DNA of 64,000 bases from ZC4RG30 sp035556135 (GTDB lineage Bacteria; Pseudomonadota; Gammaproteobacteria; Steroidobacterales; Steroidobacteraceae): assembly GCA_035556135.1 (NCBI GenBank), contig DATMFO010000003.1, forward strand, positions 310,001 through 374,000, in the 5' to 3' direction. Positions 52,332 to 60,910 of this stretch are shown piece by piece (position 1 is the first letter of the stretch; every line of letters starts with the position of its first letter). Under the pieces are notes generated by a model. That model searched no databases. It was not told where the DNA came from and saw only the letters and a program-made list of their open reading frames with translations. The position numbers and the translations under genes are program-made.

Positions 52332-54221
52332 CTAGAAGTTGAAGCCCACGCGCAGGTGCACGCGCCACTTCTCCGACCTCAGCCCGTACGCCACATCCAG
52401 CTGCAGGGGTCCCACCGGGCTGCTCCAGCGGATGCCGGTGCCCACGCCTGTGTAGACCACCGGGTCGCGCAGGCTGTCGGAGGCTGAACCGGCGTCGACG
52501 AAGATGGCGTGCTCCAGCGAGCGCGCATCACCAAAGATGGTCATCGGGCGTTGCCATTCGATGCTGCCCATGGCCATGTAGCGGCCGCCATAGATGCTGC
52601 CGTCGTCCAGGCGGTTGCCGATGCTCTGGTAGGAATAGCCGCGCACCGTGGTGTCGCCGCCAGTGAGGAACAGCAGCCGCACGGGAATGTTCACGTCCTT
52701 GTCGGCGTAGATCGCACCGGCTTCTGCGCGCAGCGCCAGCCGGTTGCGTTTGCCCACCCGGTTGCGTCCACCGAAGGGGACAAACTGCAGCCCGCGCGCC
52801 ACCACCCGCAGGAAGGGATCGCGATTGGGCGTGAGGGTGAGGCCGACGCCGGTTTCCAATCCGAAGCCCCTGCCGCGGGTGGGATTCAGCGCATTGTCGA
52901 AGTAGCGCCCGATCCAGGTGTAGTTGCCCAGCACCGAGGAGCTGGCGCCGGGCGCATCGCCACCCAGCGCCTTGCTGGCATCGTATTGCACGAAGTAGCG
53001 CCGCTCGGTGCGGTCGGAATCGCGCATGCGCCCGCCGAGCACCGACAGGCTGTTGGCCTTGAAGTCGCCGTATTCGGAGCGCGCCACCGCCAGCCCGGTG
53101 TACCAGGCCCACCCCGAAGCAGACGGCATGGCCGTCCAGCGGGTATCGAGCGACTGTGACTCCGTACCGACGGCGATCTTGTTCTGCGCACGCCAGTGCA
53201 GCGGCCACATGCGGTTGTGCGTGTGGTCCACCGTCGCACGCGGACCATCATCGGTGCTGAAACCCACGCCGAACACCACCTTCTGGTAGCGCGCCTCGGT
53301 CAGCTGCGCCACCACCGGTGCAGCATCCGGCTCACCGCTGTCTGTATCCAGCACCAGGAAGGCCGAGTCGAAGTAGCCGCTGGCCACCAGCCGCTGCTGT
53401 GCGTCCAGCAGCGCCTGCTCGCTGTAGTCGTCGCCGGTGGGAATGCGCGCGATGTTGCGGATGCCAGTGGGGCTGTAGCGCCTCAGTTCCCCGTCATTCA
53501 GCTTCAACTCGCCGAAACGGTAGAGCTCGCCGGCATCGTAGGTGACATTGAGGGTGGCATTGGCCGTGGAGGAATTGACGATGGCCTGGCTTTCCTCGAT
53601 GCGCGCCGTGGGATAACGCTCCTGCTGCAGCACGCGCAGGCCCGCGGCCTTGGCGGCATCCCAGCTCTCCTGGGCGAATTCATCGCCATCCTTCAGCAGC
53701 CAGTCCCGATGGATCTCGCGCCGCTGCGCATCGCCACGCGGGTCGTCATTCATGGGTTCTGCGAAGCTGATCTCGTGCGAGACGACTTTGGTGCGCGGGC
53801 CCGGCTCCACCTCCATCACCAGGCGGCGGCGTTCGTCCCTGCTGTCTTTCCCCTCCTCCGCCCTCAGTTCCAGCTGCGGCTGGAAGTAACCCTGCGCCGC
53901 CAGGAGGTCGCGCGCATTGGCCTCGGCGGCCACCAGCAGCCGCCGCAGCTCATTGGCCTGCAGGTCATCAAAATCACGGAAGCGCTGCAGCTCCATGTGG
54001 CGCTCGAGATGGCGCGCAATGCTGCGGTTGGAGCTGACTACGTCGAGGCGGAAGGCAACCGGCACATCGGCAACCTCGACACGCGCCGGGGTTTCGCCAG
54101 CGGGATCATCCTGCGTGCGGGGGCCGGCGCAGCCATGCAGCAGCAGCATGGCTGCCAGCCAGCACAGGGGGCGCAGGCCCGCCGGGCCGCGCCGGTGGGC
54201 ATTTCCATCGGCGGACTGCAT
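52332..54221 (-). CDS. tamA: Translocation and assembly module subunit TamA (Omp85 family)
   Basis: TamA is the outer-membrane Omp85 partner of TamB. Started at the ATG at 54221, the 629-residue protein has an N-terminal signal. It is followed by POTRA-type domains (FRDFDDLQANELRRLL; AQGYFQPQLELRAEEG; YPTARIEESQAIVNSST; LNDGELRRYSPTGIRNI). The C-terminal 16-strand barrel shows TRGRGFGLETGVGLTL and LFLTGGDTTVRGYSYQ (the Omp85 VRGY motif), and ends VHLRVGFNF. The signal ends in LLLHGC, which could be a lipobox (Cys about 31). That is unusual for TamA and the -2 His is atypical. The frame is open to 54308 but the extra residues have no signal-like character. Confidence 0.94.
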   Translation of the reverse strand: MQSADGNAHRRGPAGLRPLCWLAAMLLLHGCAGPRTQDDPAGETPARVEVADVPVAFRLDVVSSNRSIARHLERHMELQRFRDFDDLQANELRRLLVAAEANARDLLAAQGYFQPQLELRAEEGKDSRDERRRLVMEVEPGPRTKVVSHEISFAEPMNDDPRGDAQRREIHRDWLLKDGDEFAQESWDAAKAAGLRVLQQERYPTARIEESQAIVNSSTANATLNVTYDAGELYRFGELKLNDGELRRYSPTGIRNIARIPTGDDYSEQALLDAQQRLVASGYFDSAFLVLDTDSGEPDAAPVVAQLTEARYQKVVFGVGFSTDDGPRATVDHTHNRMWPLHWRAQNKIAVGTESQSLDTRWTAMPSASGWAWYTGLAVARSEYGDFKANSLSVLGGRMRDSDRTERRYFVQYDASKALGGDAPGASSSVLGNYTWIGRYFDNALNPTRGRGFGLETGVGLTLTPNRDPFLRVVARGLQFVPFGGRNRVGKRNRLALRAEAGAIYADKDVNIPVRLLFLTGGDTTVRGYSYQSIGNRLDDGSIYGGRYMAMGSIEWQRPMTIFGDARSLEHAIFVDAGSASDSLRDPVVYTGVGTGIRWSSPVGPLQLDVAYGLRSEKWRVHLRVGFNF

Positions 54222-54309
54222 CGATACCGCGCCACTCCTTGGGTGAGCCGGGCACGGCTTCAACCGACTCGGGGCCGTGCGCGGGGATTCGAGCCTAGGT
54301 GGCGCCACC

Positions 54310-54359
54310 CCTGCCGGTCAACGGCAGGTCCCGCTTGATGCGGGACAGCGCATTCCTAC
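54310..54359 (-). repeat. REP-like double palindrome between pnp and tamA
   Basis: On the minus strand a GTAGGA head (54354-54359) is followed by a hairpin GTCCCGC-loop-GCGGGAC (54328-54346, 7-bp stem, 5-base loop). A second hairpin CCTGCCG-loop-CGGCAGG (54310-54328, 7-bp stem, 5-base loop) comes directly after. A GTAGGA head plus a GC-rich imperfect or perfect palindrome is the layout of REP elements in pseudomonads and xanthomonads. No second copy is seen in this window, so the repeat status is unproved; it could also act as a pnp transcript 3' end. Confidence 0.45.
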
Positions 54360-54366
54360 AGCAGGT

Positions 54367-56457
54367 CTATTCGCCGTCGACGCTGCGCATCGACAGGCGC
54401 ACGCGACCCTGGCGGTCGACCTCCAGCACCTTCACGCGCACCACATCGCCTTCCTTGAGCTTGTCGCTGACCTTCTCGACGCGCTCGTCGGAGATCTGCG
54501 AGATGTGCACCAGGCCATCGCGGCCGGGCAGGATGGTGACGAAGGCGCCGAAGTCCATGAGGCGCGCGACGCGGCCCTCGTAGATGCGGCCGACTTCGAC
54601 ATCGGCAGTGATCAGCTCGATGCGGCGCAGGGCCTCGCGGCCGGCGGCACCGCTGACCGAGGCGATCTTCACCGTGCCGTCGTTCTCGATGTCGATGGTG
54701 GTGCCGGTCTCCTCGGTGATCTGGCGGATCACCGCACCGCCCTTGCCGATCACGTCGCGGATCTTCTCCGGATCGATCTTCAGGGTGATGATGGAAGGCG
54801 CCCACTCGCTCATCTTGGCGCGCGATGCCGGCAGCACCTTGTTCATCTCGCCCAGGATGTGCAGGCGGCCGACCTGCGCCTGTTGCAGGGCCACCTTCAT
54901 GATCTCGGGCGTGATGCCCTCGACCTTGATGTCCATCTGCAGCGCGGTCACGCCATCGGCCGTGCCGGCCACCTTGAAATCCATGTCGCCGAGATGATCC
55001 TCGTCGCCGAGGATGTCGGTGAGCACCTTGAAGCGCTCACCCTCGAGCACCAGGCCCATGGCCACGCCTGCCACGGGAGACTTCACGGGCACGCCGGCAT
55101 CCATCAGCGCCAGGCTCGTGCCGCACACCGAGGCCATGGAGCTGGAGCCGTTGGACTCGAGGATCTCGGACACCACGCGCATCACATACGAGAACTCTTC
55201 CATCGTCGGCAGCACCGCCTTGATGCCGCGGCGCGCGAGGTTGCCGTGGCCGATCTCGCGGCGCTTCGGCGAGCCCATCATGCCGGTCTCGTTCACGGAG
55301 AACGGGGGGAAGTTGTAATGCAGCATGAAGGGTTCGCGGCGCTCGCCCTCCAGCGCGTCGATGATCTGCGCATCGCGCGAAGTTCCCAGCGTGACCGTGA
55401 CCAGCGCCTGCGTCTCGCCGCGGGTGAACAGCGCCGAACCGTGGGTGCGGGGCAGCGGCCCCACCTTGATGCTGATGGGACGCACCGTCTGGTGGTCGCG
55501 ACCATCGATGCGCGGCTCGCCGTTGAGGATGCGCTCGCGCACGATCTTGCTCTCGAGGTTGAACACCTGCGAGGCGATGTCCTGTGTGCCCCATTTCGGC
55601 TTCTCGTCGACCAGCGGGATGGCGGCGGCCAGCGCCTGCTTGATTTCGGAAATCTTGCCGTAACGTTCCTGCTTGGCCGTGATGCGGTAGGCCTCGGACA
55701 GCGGGCCTTCGGCCTGCTGCTTCACGAAGGCCACCAGCTCCACGTCGGCAGGCGCGGGCTTCCAGTCCCAGCGCGGCTTGCCGGCCTCGGCGACCAGCTT
55801 GTTGATGGCCTCGATGGCCACCTGCATCTGCTCGTGGCCGAACACCACCGAACCCAGCATCACGTCCTCGGGCAGGCTGTCGGCCTCGGACTCCACCATC
55901 AGCACGGCGCCGGCGGTACCGGCGACCACCAGGTCGAGCTGGGAACCTTCGGACTCCTTGCGGGTGGGATTCAGCAGGTACTTGCCATCCTTGTAGCCCA
56001 CGCGCGCGGCGCCGATGGGGCCTGCGAACGGCACGCCGGACAGCGCGAGCGCGGCAGAGGCGCCCAGCAGCGAGGGGATGTCCGAGGGAATGTCCGGATC
56101 GAGCGAGACCACGGTCGCCACCACCTGCACTTCGTTGTAGAAGCCATCAGGGAACAGCGGGCGGATCGGGCGGTCGATGAGGCGCGAGATCAGCGTCTCG
56201 GATTCGGAAGGCCGGCCTTCACGACGGAAGAAACCGCCGGGGATGCGGCCCGCGGCATAGGTCTTTTCCTGGTAATTGACGGTGAGCGGGAAGAAATCCT
56301 TGCCCGGCTGTGCCTGCTTGCGGGCCACGGCGGTGACCAGCACCACCGTATCGCCCATCGAGACCACCACTGCGCCATCGGCGAGCCTGGCGAGCTCGCC
56401 GGTTTCGATGGTGACGTTCTGGGATCCAAACTGGAATGACTGCTTGGCAATGCTCAC
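54367..56457 (-). CDS. pnp: Polyribonucleotide nucleotidyltransferase (PNPase)
   Basis: PNPase is the 3'-5' phosphorolytic exoribonuclease of the RNA degradosome. The 696-residue protein has two RNase PH domains (MSIAKQSFQFGSQNVTIETG; FTRGETQALVTVTLGTSRDA). An alpha-helical linker lies between them, and the catalytic block is DILGDEDHLGDMDFKVAGTA. The C-terminal KH domain (IRDVIGKGGAVIRQITEETG) and S1 domain (GRIYEGRVARLMDFGAFVTI) complete it. It is the last gene of the rimP-pnp series, 102 bases after rpsO, with a strong hairpin between. Confidence 0.98.
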   Translation of the reverse strand: MSIAKQSFQFGSQNVTIETGELARLADGAVVVSMGDTVVLVTAVARKQAQPGKDFFPLTVNYQEKTYAAGRIPGGFFRREGRPSESETLISRLIDRPIRPLFPDGFYNEVQVVATVVSLDPDIPSDIPSLLGASAALALSGVPFAGPIGAARVGYKDGKYLLNPTRKESEGSQLDLVVAGTAGAVLMVESEADSLPEDVMLGSVVFGHEQMQVAIEAINKLVAEAGKPRWDWKPAPADVELVAFVKQQAEGPLSEAYRITAKQERYGKISEIKQALAAAIPLVDEKPKWGTQDIASQVFNLESKIVRERILNGEPRIDGRDHQTVRPISIKVGPLPRTHGSALFTRGETQALVTVTLGTSRDAQIIDALEGERREPFMLHYNFPPFSVNETGMMGSPKRREIGHGNLARRGIKAVLPTMEEFSYVMRVVSEILESNGSSSMASVCGTSLALMDAGVPVKSPVAGVAMGLVLEGERFKVLTDILGDEDHLGDMDFKVAGTADGVTALQMDIKVEGITPEIMKVALQQAQVGRLHILGEMNKVLPASRAKMSEWAPSIITLKIDPEKIRDVIGKGGAVIRQITEETGTTIDIENDGTVKIASVSGAAGREALRRIELITADVEVGRIYEGRVARLMDFGAFVTILPGRDGLVHISQISDERVEKVSDKLKEGDVVRVKVLEVDRQGRVRLSMRSVDGE

Positions 56458-56513
56458 GATGACCTCAACTTGCGATGCGATAGACGGAGCGCCAGACGGC
56501 GCCCCATAACAAA

Positions 56514-56546
56514 CGGGCCGCGCTGCTTGTTCAAGTGCGCGGCCCG
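56514..56546 (-). terminator. rpsO-pnp intergenic hairpin (terminator/RNase III-site candidate)
   Basis: CGGGCCGCGC and GCGCGGCCCG form a perfect 10-bp stem with a 13-base loop, directly after rpsO on the minus strand. The next bases are TTTGTT, a weak T-tract, so partial termination is plausible. In E. coli the same gap holds the rpsO terminator and the RNase III site through which PNPase controls its own mRNA. Confidence 0.65.
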
Positions 56547-56559
56547 GTGGGCTTGTCGG

Positions 56560-56829
56560 TTAGCGGCGCAGACCGAGCCGCTCGACGACTTCCTGGTATT
56601 TCTGCGGTTTGGTCGACTTCAGGTAGTCCAGCAGCTTGCGTCGCTGGTTGACCATCTTCACCAGCCCGCGCCGGGAAGCATGGTCGCGCTTGTGCGCGTT
56701 GAAGTGACCGCCGAGGCTGGAAATGCGCTCGGACAGCAGTGCGATCTGCACCTCAGGGGAGCCCGTGTCTTTCGCGTCGCGGCCGAATTGAGTCTGGATG
56801 CCGCTCTTCTGTTCAGTCGATAGTGCCAT
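56560..56829 (-). CDS. rpsO: 30S ribosomal protein S15
   Basis: S15 binds the central domain of 16S rRNA early in 30S assembly. The 89-residue product is exactly the family length. It begins MALSTEQKSGIQTQFGRDAK and contains DTGSPEVQIALLSERI, HFNAHKRDHASRRGLVKMV and RRKLLDYLKS. The ATG at 56829 was chosen; the frame open to 56901 is untranslated. truB lies 68 bases upstream and pnp 102 bases downstream. Confidence 0.98.
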   Translation of the reverse strand: MALSTEQKSGIQTQFGRDAKDTGSPEVQIALLSERISSLGGHFNAHKRDHASRRGLVKMVNQRRKLLDYLKSTKPQKYQEVVERLGLRR

Positions 56830-56897
56830 CGGAGATATGTCTTTGCGTCTTTGGGTCTTTGGAAAGCGCGGCATTCTACCCGTGCCCTCCCGGGGCC

Positions 56898-57794
56898 TCA
56901 AGTCGGACTTGGCCCTAAATCATTGAAAAGACGGACGGGCTTGACTGTGGGCCCTCCATCCTCGATGGCCCCGATGCCAAGGAAGCGCGCTACAGGGTCA
57001 TAGACCCGCACCAGCCCCGGCGGAAGGTCGCTGGCGCTGTCGGCCCGGATCGTCTGGCCCTGGCGCAGCCGGCCGGCCAGCGCCTTGTCGAGCTGCAGCG
57101 ACGGCAACTGCGGCAGGGCCGCATCGGCCGGCAGCAGCGGCACCGTCGAGGGCGCGGACTCGACCTGCTCCAGGGTGGCCATGCCGCCACGCGGAAAGGG
57201 CGCCACGGCCGTTCGCCGCAGTGCGATCAGGTGCGCGCAGCTGCCCATGGACTGTGCGAGGTCCTCGGCCAGCGTCCTGACATAAGTGCCCTTCGAGCAG
57301 CGCACGCGGCACCGTACGTCACTGCCCTCGACGGACAGCAGTTCCAGCTCGTGGATGGTGATGGCGCGGGCCTCGCGTTCCACGGTGATGCCCTGCCGCG
57401 CAAGCCGGTAGAGCGGCTGGCCGTCGCGCTTCAGCGCCGAGTACATGGGGGGCACCTGGGCGATCGTGCCCAGGTAGCGGGGAATCGCCGTGGCCAGCGC
57501 GCCGCGCAGGTCCGCGGGCACCTCGCAGCGCTCGATGACCTCACCCTCGGTGTCACCCGTTGCCGTGCGCGCGCCGAAGCGCGCAGTGAACTCGTATTCC
57601 TTGTCGCCTTCCAGCAGGTAGCCGGCAACCTTCGTGGCTTCACCCAGGCAGATGGGCAGCACGCCTGTGGCGAGGGGGTCGAGGCTGCCGGTGTGGCCGG
57701 CCTTCTCGCGACCGAAGGCGCGGCGCACTCGCTGCACGGCCGCGTTGGAGCTCATGCCGGCGGGCTTGTCGAGCAAGAGGATTCCGTTGGTCAT
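56898..57794 (-). CDS. truB: tRNA pseudouridine(55) synthase TruB
   Basis: TruB converts U55 of nearly all tRNAs to pseudouridine and also acts as a tRNA chaperone. The 298-residue protein (ATG at 57794) begins MTNGILLLDKPAGMSSNAAV. The catalytic Asp39 is in GHTGSLDPLATGVLPICLGE. The conserved YEFTARFG and YVRTLAEDLAQSMG blocks and a C-terminal PUA-like domain follow. rbfA lies 147 bases upstream. A short inverted repeat, CCAGGG/CCCTGG, at 57901-57925 in that gap is the only structure I see there. Confidence 0.97.
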   Translation of the reverse strand: MTNGILLLDKPAGMSSNAAVQRVRRAFGREKAGHTGSLDPLATGVLPICLGEATKVAGYLLEGDKEYEFTARFGARTATGDTEGEVIERCEVPADLRGALATAIPRYLGTIAQVPPMYSALKRDGQPLYRLARQGITVEREARAITIHELELLSVEGSDVRCRVRCSKGTYVRTLAEDLAQSMGSCAHLIALRRTAVAPFPRGGMATLEQVESAPSTVPLLPADAALPQLPSLQLDKALAGRLRQGQTIRADSASDLPPGLVRVYDPVARFLGIGAIEDGGPTVKPVRLFNDLGPSPT

Positions 57795-57941
57795 GACGTC
57801 CGTATCGATGGCGCGTCGATCGCGCACGATGGATCATACCGTCGCGCGCATGCTCCTTTTCCCTGAATGCACCCGCCGCGTGCAATTGACGAGTCAAACA
57901 CCAGGGGCCGATGCCACAGCCCTGGCGTGCCGGCCCTGGGC

Positions 57942-58331
57942 CTACTTGTCGGGCTTGACAGACTTGCTGATGAGCGCGGAAAGATGCGCCGCGCGATCGA
58001 AGGAATCGTCTGCGACGAACACCAGTCGCGGCGCATGCCGCAGGCCCACGCGCCTCGCCACCTCGCCGCGCAGGAAGCGCGATGCGGCTTCAAGACCCTG
58101 CAACTGCTCCTCGTTGCGCGCGGCCACCGCATCGGCGTCGCCTTCGACGGGCATGCCGAATGGCACGAACAGCACGCGCGCCAGCGAGAGATCAGGCGCC
58201 AGCGTCACCTGTGTGATGGTCACCATGCCCACGCGCGGGTCCTTCACCTCACGCCGGAGCAACTCTGCCAGCACGCGCTGCATCTCCGCTTCCATGCGCT
58301 GCGTGCGGCCTCCGCCCTTGCCGGAAGCCAT
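57942..58331 (-). CDS. rbfA: Ribosome-binding factor A
   Basis: RbfA is a KH-type factor for late 30S maturation and cold adaptation. The 129-residue product shows MEAEMQRVLAELLRREVKDP, VTLAPDLSLARVLFVPFG and GEVARRVGLRHAPRLVFVAD, the standard blocks. The Gly-rich N-terminus (MASGKGGGRTQR) is somewhat longer than in E. coli. It follows infB by 15 bases. Confidence 0.96.
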   Translation of the reverse strand: MASGKGGGRTQRMEAEMQRVLAELLRREVKDPRVGMVTITQVTLAPDLSLARVLFVPFGMPVEGDADAVAARNEEQLQGLEAASRFLRGEVARRVGLRHAPRLVFVADDSFDRAAHLSALISKSVKPDK

Positions 58332-58346
58332 CAGCAGCGCCCCGCT

Positions 58347-60893
58347 TCAGATCGTGCGGGCAACTTCCACCCTCGAGAAGCATTCGATCTGGTCCCCGAC
58401 GCGCACGTCCTGGTAGTTCTTCACGCCGATGCCACACTCGGTGCCGGCGCGCACCTCGCCCACGTCCTCCTTGAAGCGGCGCAGGGATTCCAGCGCGCCC
58501 TCGAAGATCACTACGCTGTCGCGCAGCACGCGGATGGGGTTGTTGCGCTTTACGGCGCCCTCGATGACCAGGCAGCCGGCAACCACGCCGAACTTGCTGG
58601 AGCGGAAGACCTCGCGCACCTGGGCCACGCCCACGATCTGCTCCTTGATCTCCGGCGCAAGCATGCCGCTCATCATGGCCTTCACGTCATCGATGGCCTC
58701 GTAGATGATGCTGTAGTAGCGCACCTCGATGCCGGTTTCCTTCATGGCCTCGCGCGCACTGGCGTCGGCACGCACGTTGAAGCCGATGACATGGGCGCGC
58801 GAGGCAGCGGCGAGCTGGATGTCGGAGGCGGTGATGCCGCCGACATTGGCGCCGAGCACCTTGATCTGCACCTCGCTGGTGGAGAGCTTGTTCAACGCGT
58901 CACGCAGCGCCTCCGCACTGCCCTGCACGTCGGTCTTCACCAGCAGCGGGATCACGCTGGCCTTGGCCTCTTCCATCTGCGAGAACACATCCTCGGCCGT
59001 GGCGGACATGCGTCCGGCCACGCGCACGTCGCGATGGCGACTCTGGCGATGCTGGGCCACCTCGCGCGCCTTGCGGTCGCTCTCCACGGCCAGCAACTCA
59101 TCGCCCGCGTTGGGGGCACCGGTGAGGCCGAGCACCACCACCGGCATCGACGGCAGCGCTTCCTTCACTGCCTTGCCGGTCTCGTCGAACATGGCGCGCA
59201 CGCGACCGAACTGCTGTCCGGCCAGGATGGGATCGCCCAGCTTCAGCGTGCCGCGCTTCACCAGCACCGTGGCCACCGCACCGCGACCCTTCTCCACGCT
59301 GGACTCGATGATCACGCCAGTGGCCAGGCCTGCGCGTGGCGCTGTCAGCTCAAGCACCTCGGACTGCAGCAGGATGGCCTCGAGGAGCTCGTCGATGCCC
59401 GTGCCGGCCTTGGCCGACACGTGGCGGAACATGTCGTTGCCGCCCCACTCCTCGGAGATCACCTCGTGCTTGGAAAGCTCCGTACGCACGCGCTCCGGAT
59501 CAGCATCCGGCTTGTCGATCTTGTTCACCGCCACCACGATGGGCACGCCCGCGGCGCGCGCATGCTGGATGGCCTCGATGGTCTGGGGCATCACGCCGTC
59601 GTCGGCGGCCACCACCAGCACCACCACGTCGGTGGCCTTCGCACCGCGGGCACGCATGGCCGTGAAGGCGGCGTGGCCCGGGGTGTCGAGGAAGGTGATC
59701 ATGCCGCGCGGGGTTTCAACGTGGTAGGCACCGATGTGCTGGGTAATGCCGCCGGCCTCGCCCGCGGCAACCTTGGTGCGGCGGATGTAGTCCAGCAGCG
59801 AGGTCTTGCCGTGGTCGACGTGGCCCATCACGGTCACCACCGGCGGACGTGGCAGTTCCTCCACGTCGGAGGCATCGCCCTGGATGCCCTCCTCGATCTC
59901 GTTTTCCTTGACGATGTGCGCCTCGTGGCCCATCTCCTCGATCACGAGGACCGCGGTGTCCTGGTCCAGCGACTGGTTGATGGTGGCCATCACGCCCAGG
60001 CCCATCAGGGTCTTGATGACCTCGGTGGCCTTCACCGCCATGCGCTGGGCGAGCTCGGACACGGTGATGGTCTCGCCGATGGCCACCTCGCGTCGCACCG
60101 GCGCAGTGGGCATCTCGAAGCCGTGCTTCTGGTCGCCGTCGGCGGCCGGACGGCCGCGGAAGCGCTGCACCTTCTTCTTGCGGAAGCGCGCACCGGCGTC
60201 GCCGGCGACGTGCAGTTCCTTGCGGCCGTAGCGGGTGCCGGCCGCATCAGTGACTTCGGGCTTGCGGTGCTCGGGCTTGTGCTCGGTCTTCGCAGGACGG
60301 GCTTCCACGCGCGCCGGCTCGGCCGGACGCGGAGGCTCGGCCGTGCGGCGGGCACGCTCGCGCTCGGCTTCCTCGCGTTCACGCTGCTCCTGCGCACGCC
60401 GGCTCTCTTCGGCCTGCCTGGCGCGCAACTGCTCCTCTTCGACGCGGCGGCGGTTCTCCTCGTCGAGGCGCTGCTGCTCGCGCCGCTCGGCCTCGGCCTT
60501 CTCGGCCTCCACCTGCTGCGCAGCCTCGATCTCCTTGCGCTTCTCGTCGGCCTGCTCCTGCTGCGCGCGCGCCTGCTCCTCGAGCACGTCGCGCTTCACG
60601 TAGGTGCGCTTCACGCGCACTTCGACGTTCACGGTGCGCGCCCGCCCCTGGGGGCTGGCCATCTTCAGCTCGCTCTGCGTCTTGCGCTTGAGCGTGATCT
60701 TGCGCGGGGACGCATCATCATTGCTGCTGCCATGGCTGCGGCGCAGGTGCGTGAGCAGTTCCAGCTTTGCCTCGTCGCTGATCTTGTCGTCAGCACCCGA
60801 AACGGTGATGCCCGCCTGCTCCAGCTGCACCAGCAGCCGGTCAACGGGAACCTTCAATACATCGGCGAATTGGGCGACAGTGACGTCAGCCAT
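58347..60893 (-). CDS. infB: Translation initiation factor IF-2
   Basis: IF-2 is the GTPase that brings initiator tRNA to the ribosome. The 848-residue protein has the IF2_N helix bundle (MADVTVAQFADVLKVPVDRL). A highly charged Glu/Arg/Gln-rich linker (about 105-200) follows, then a second IF2_N-like motif (ITVSELAQRMAVKATEVI). The G domain carries G1 GHVDHGKT (about 357-364), DTPGHAAFTAMRARG and NKIDKPDADP. Domains II-IV end SRVEVARTI. It starts 17 bases after nusA. Confidence 0.98.
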   Translation of the reverse strand: MADVTVAQFADVLKVPVDRLLVQLEQAGITVSGADDKISDEAKLELLTHLRRSHGSSNDDASPRKITLKRKTQSELKMASPQGRARTVNVEVRVKRTYVKRDVLEEQARAQQEQADEKRKEIEAAQQVEAEKAEAERREQQRLDEENRRRVEEEQLRARQAEESRRAQEQREREEAERERARRTAEPPRPAEPARVEARPAKTEHKPEHRKPEVTDAAGTRYGRKELHVAGDAGARFRKKKVQRFRGRPAADGDQKHGFEMPTAPVRREVAIGETITVSELAQRMAVKATEVIKTLMGLGVMATINQSLDQDTAVLVIEEMGHEAHIVKENEIEEGIQGDASDVEELPRPPVVTVMGHVDHGKTSLLDYIRRTKVAAGEAGGITQHIGAYHVETPRGMITFLDTPGHAAFTAMRARGAKATDVVVLVVAADDGVMPQTIEAIQHARAAGVPIVVAVNKIDKPDADPERVRTELSKHEVISEEWGGNDMFRHVSAKAGTGIDELLEAILLQSEVLELTAPRAGLATGVIIESSVEKGRGAVATVLVKRGTLKLGDPILAGQQFGRVRAMFDETGKAVKEALPSMPVVVLGLTGAPNAGDELLAVESDRKAREVAQHRQSRHRDVRVAGRMSATAEDVFSQMEEAKASVIPLLVKTDVQGSAEALRDALNKLSTSEVQIKVLGANVGGITASDIQLAAASRAHVIGFNVRADASAREAMKETGIEVRYYSIIYEAIDDVKAMMSGMLAPEIKEQIVGVAQVREVFRSSKFGVVAGCLVIEGAVKRNNPIRVLRDSVVIFEGALESLRRFKEDVGEVRAGTECGIGVKNYQDVRVGDQIECFSRVEVARTI

Positions 60894-60910
60894 CCGTATC
60901 TCCTTGCGGC

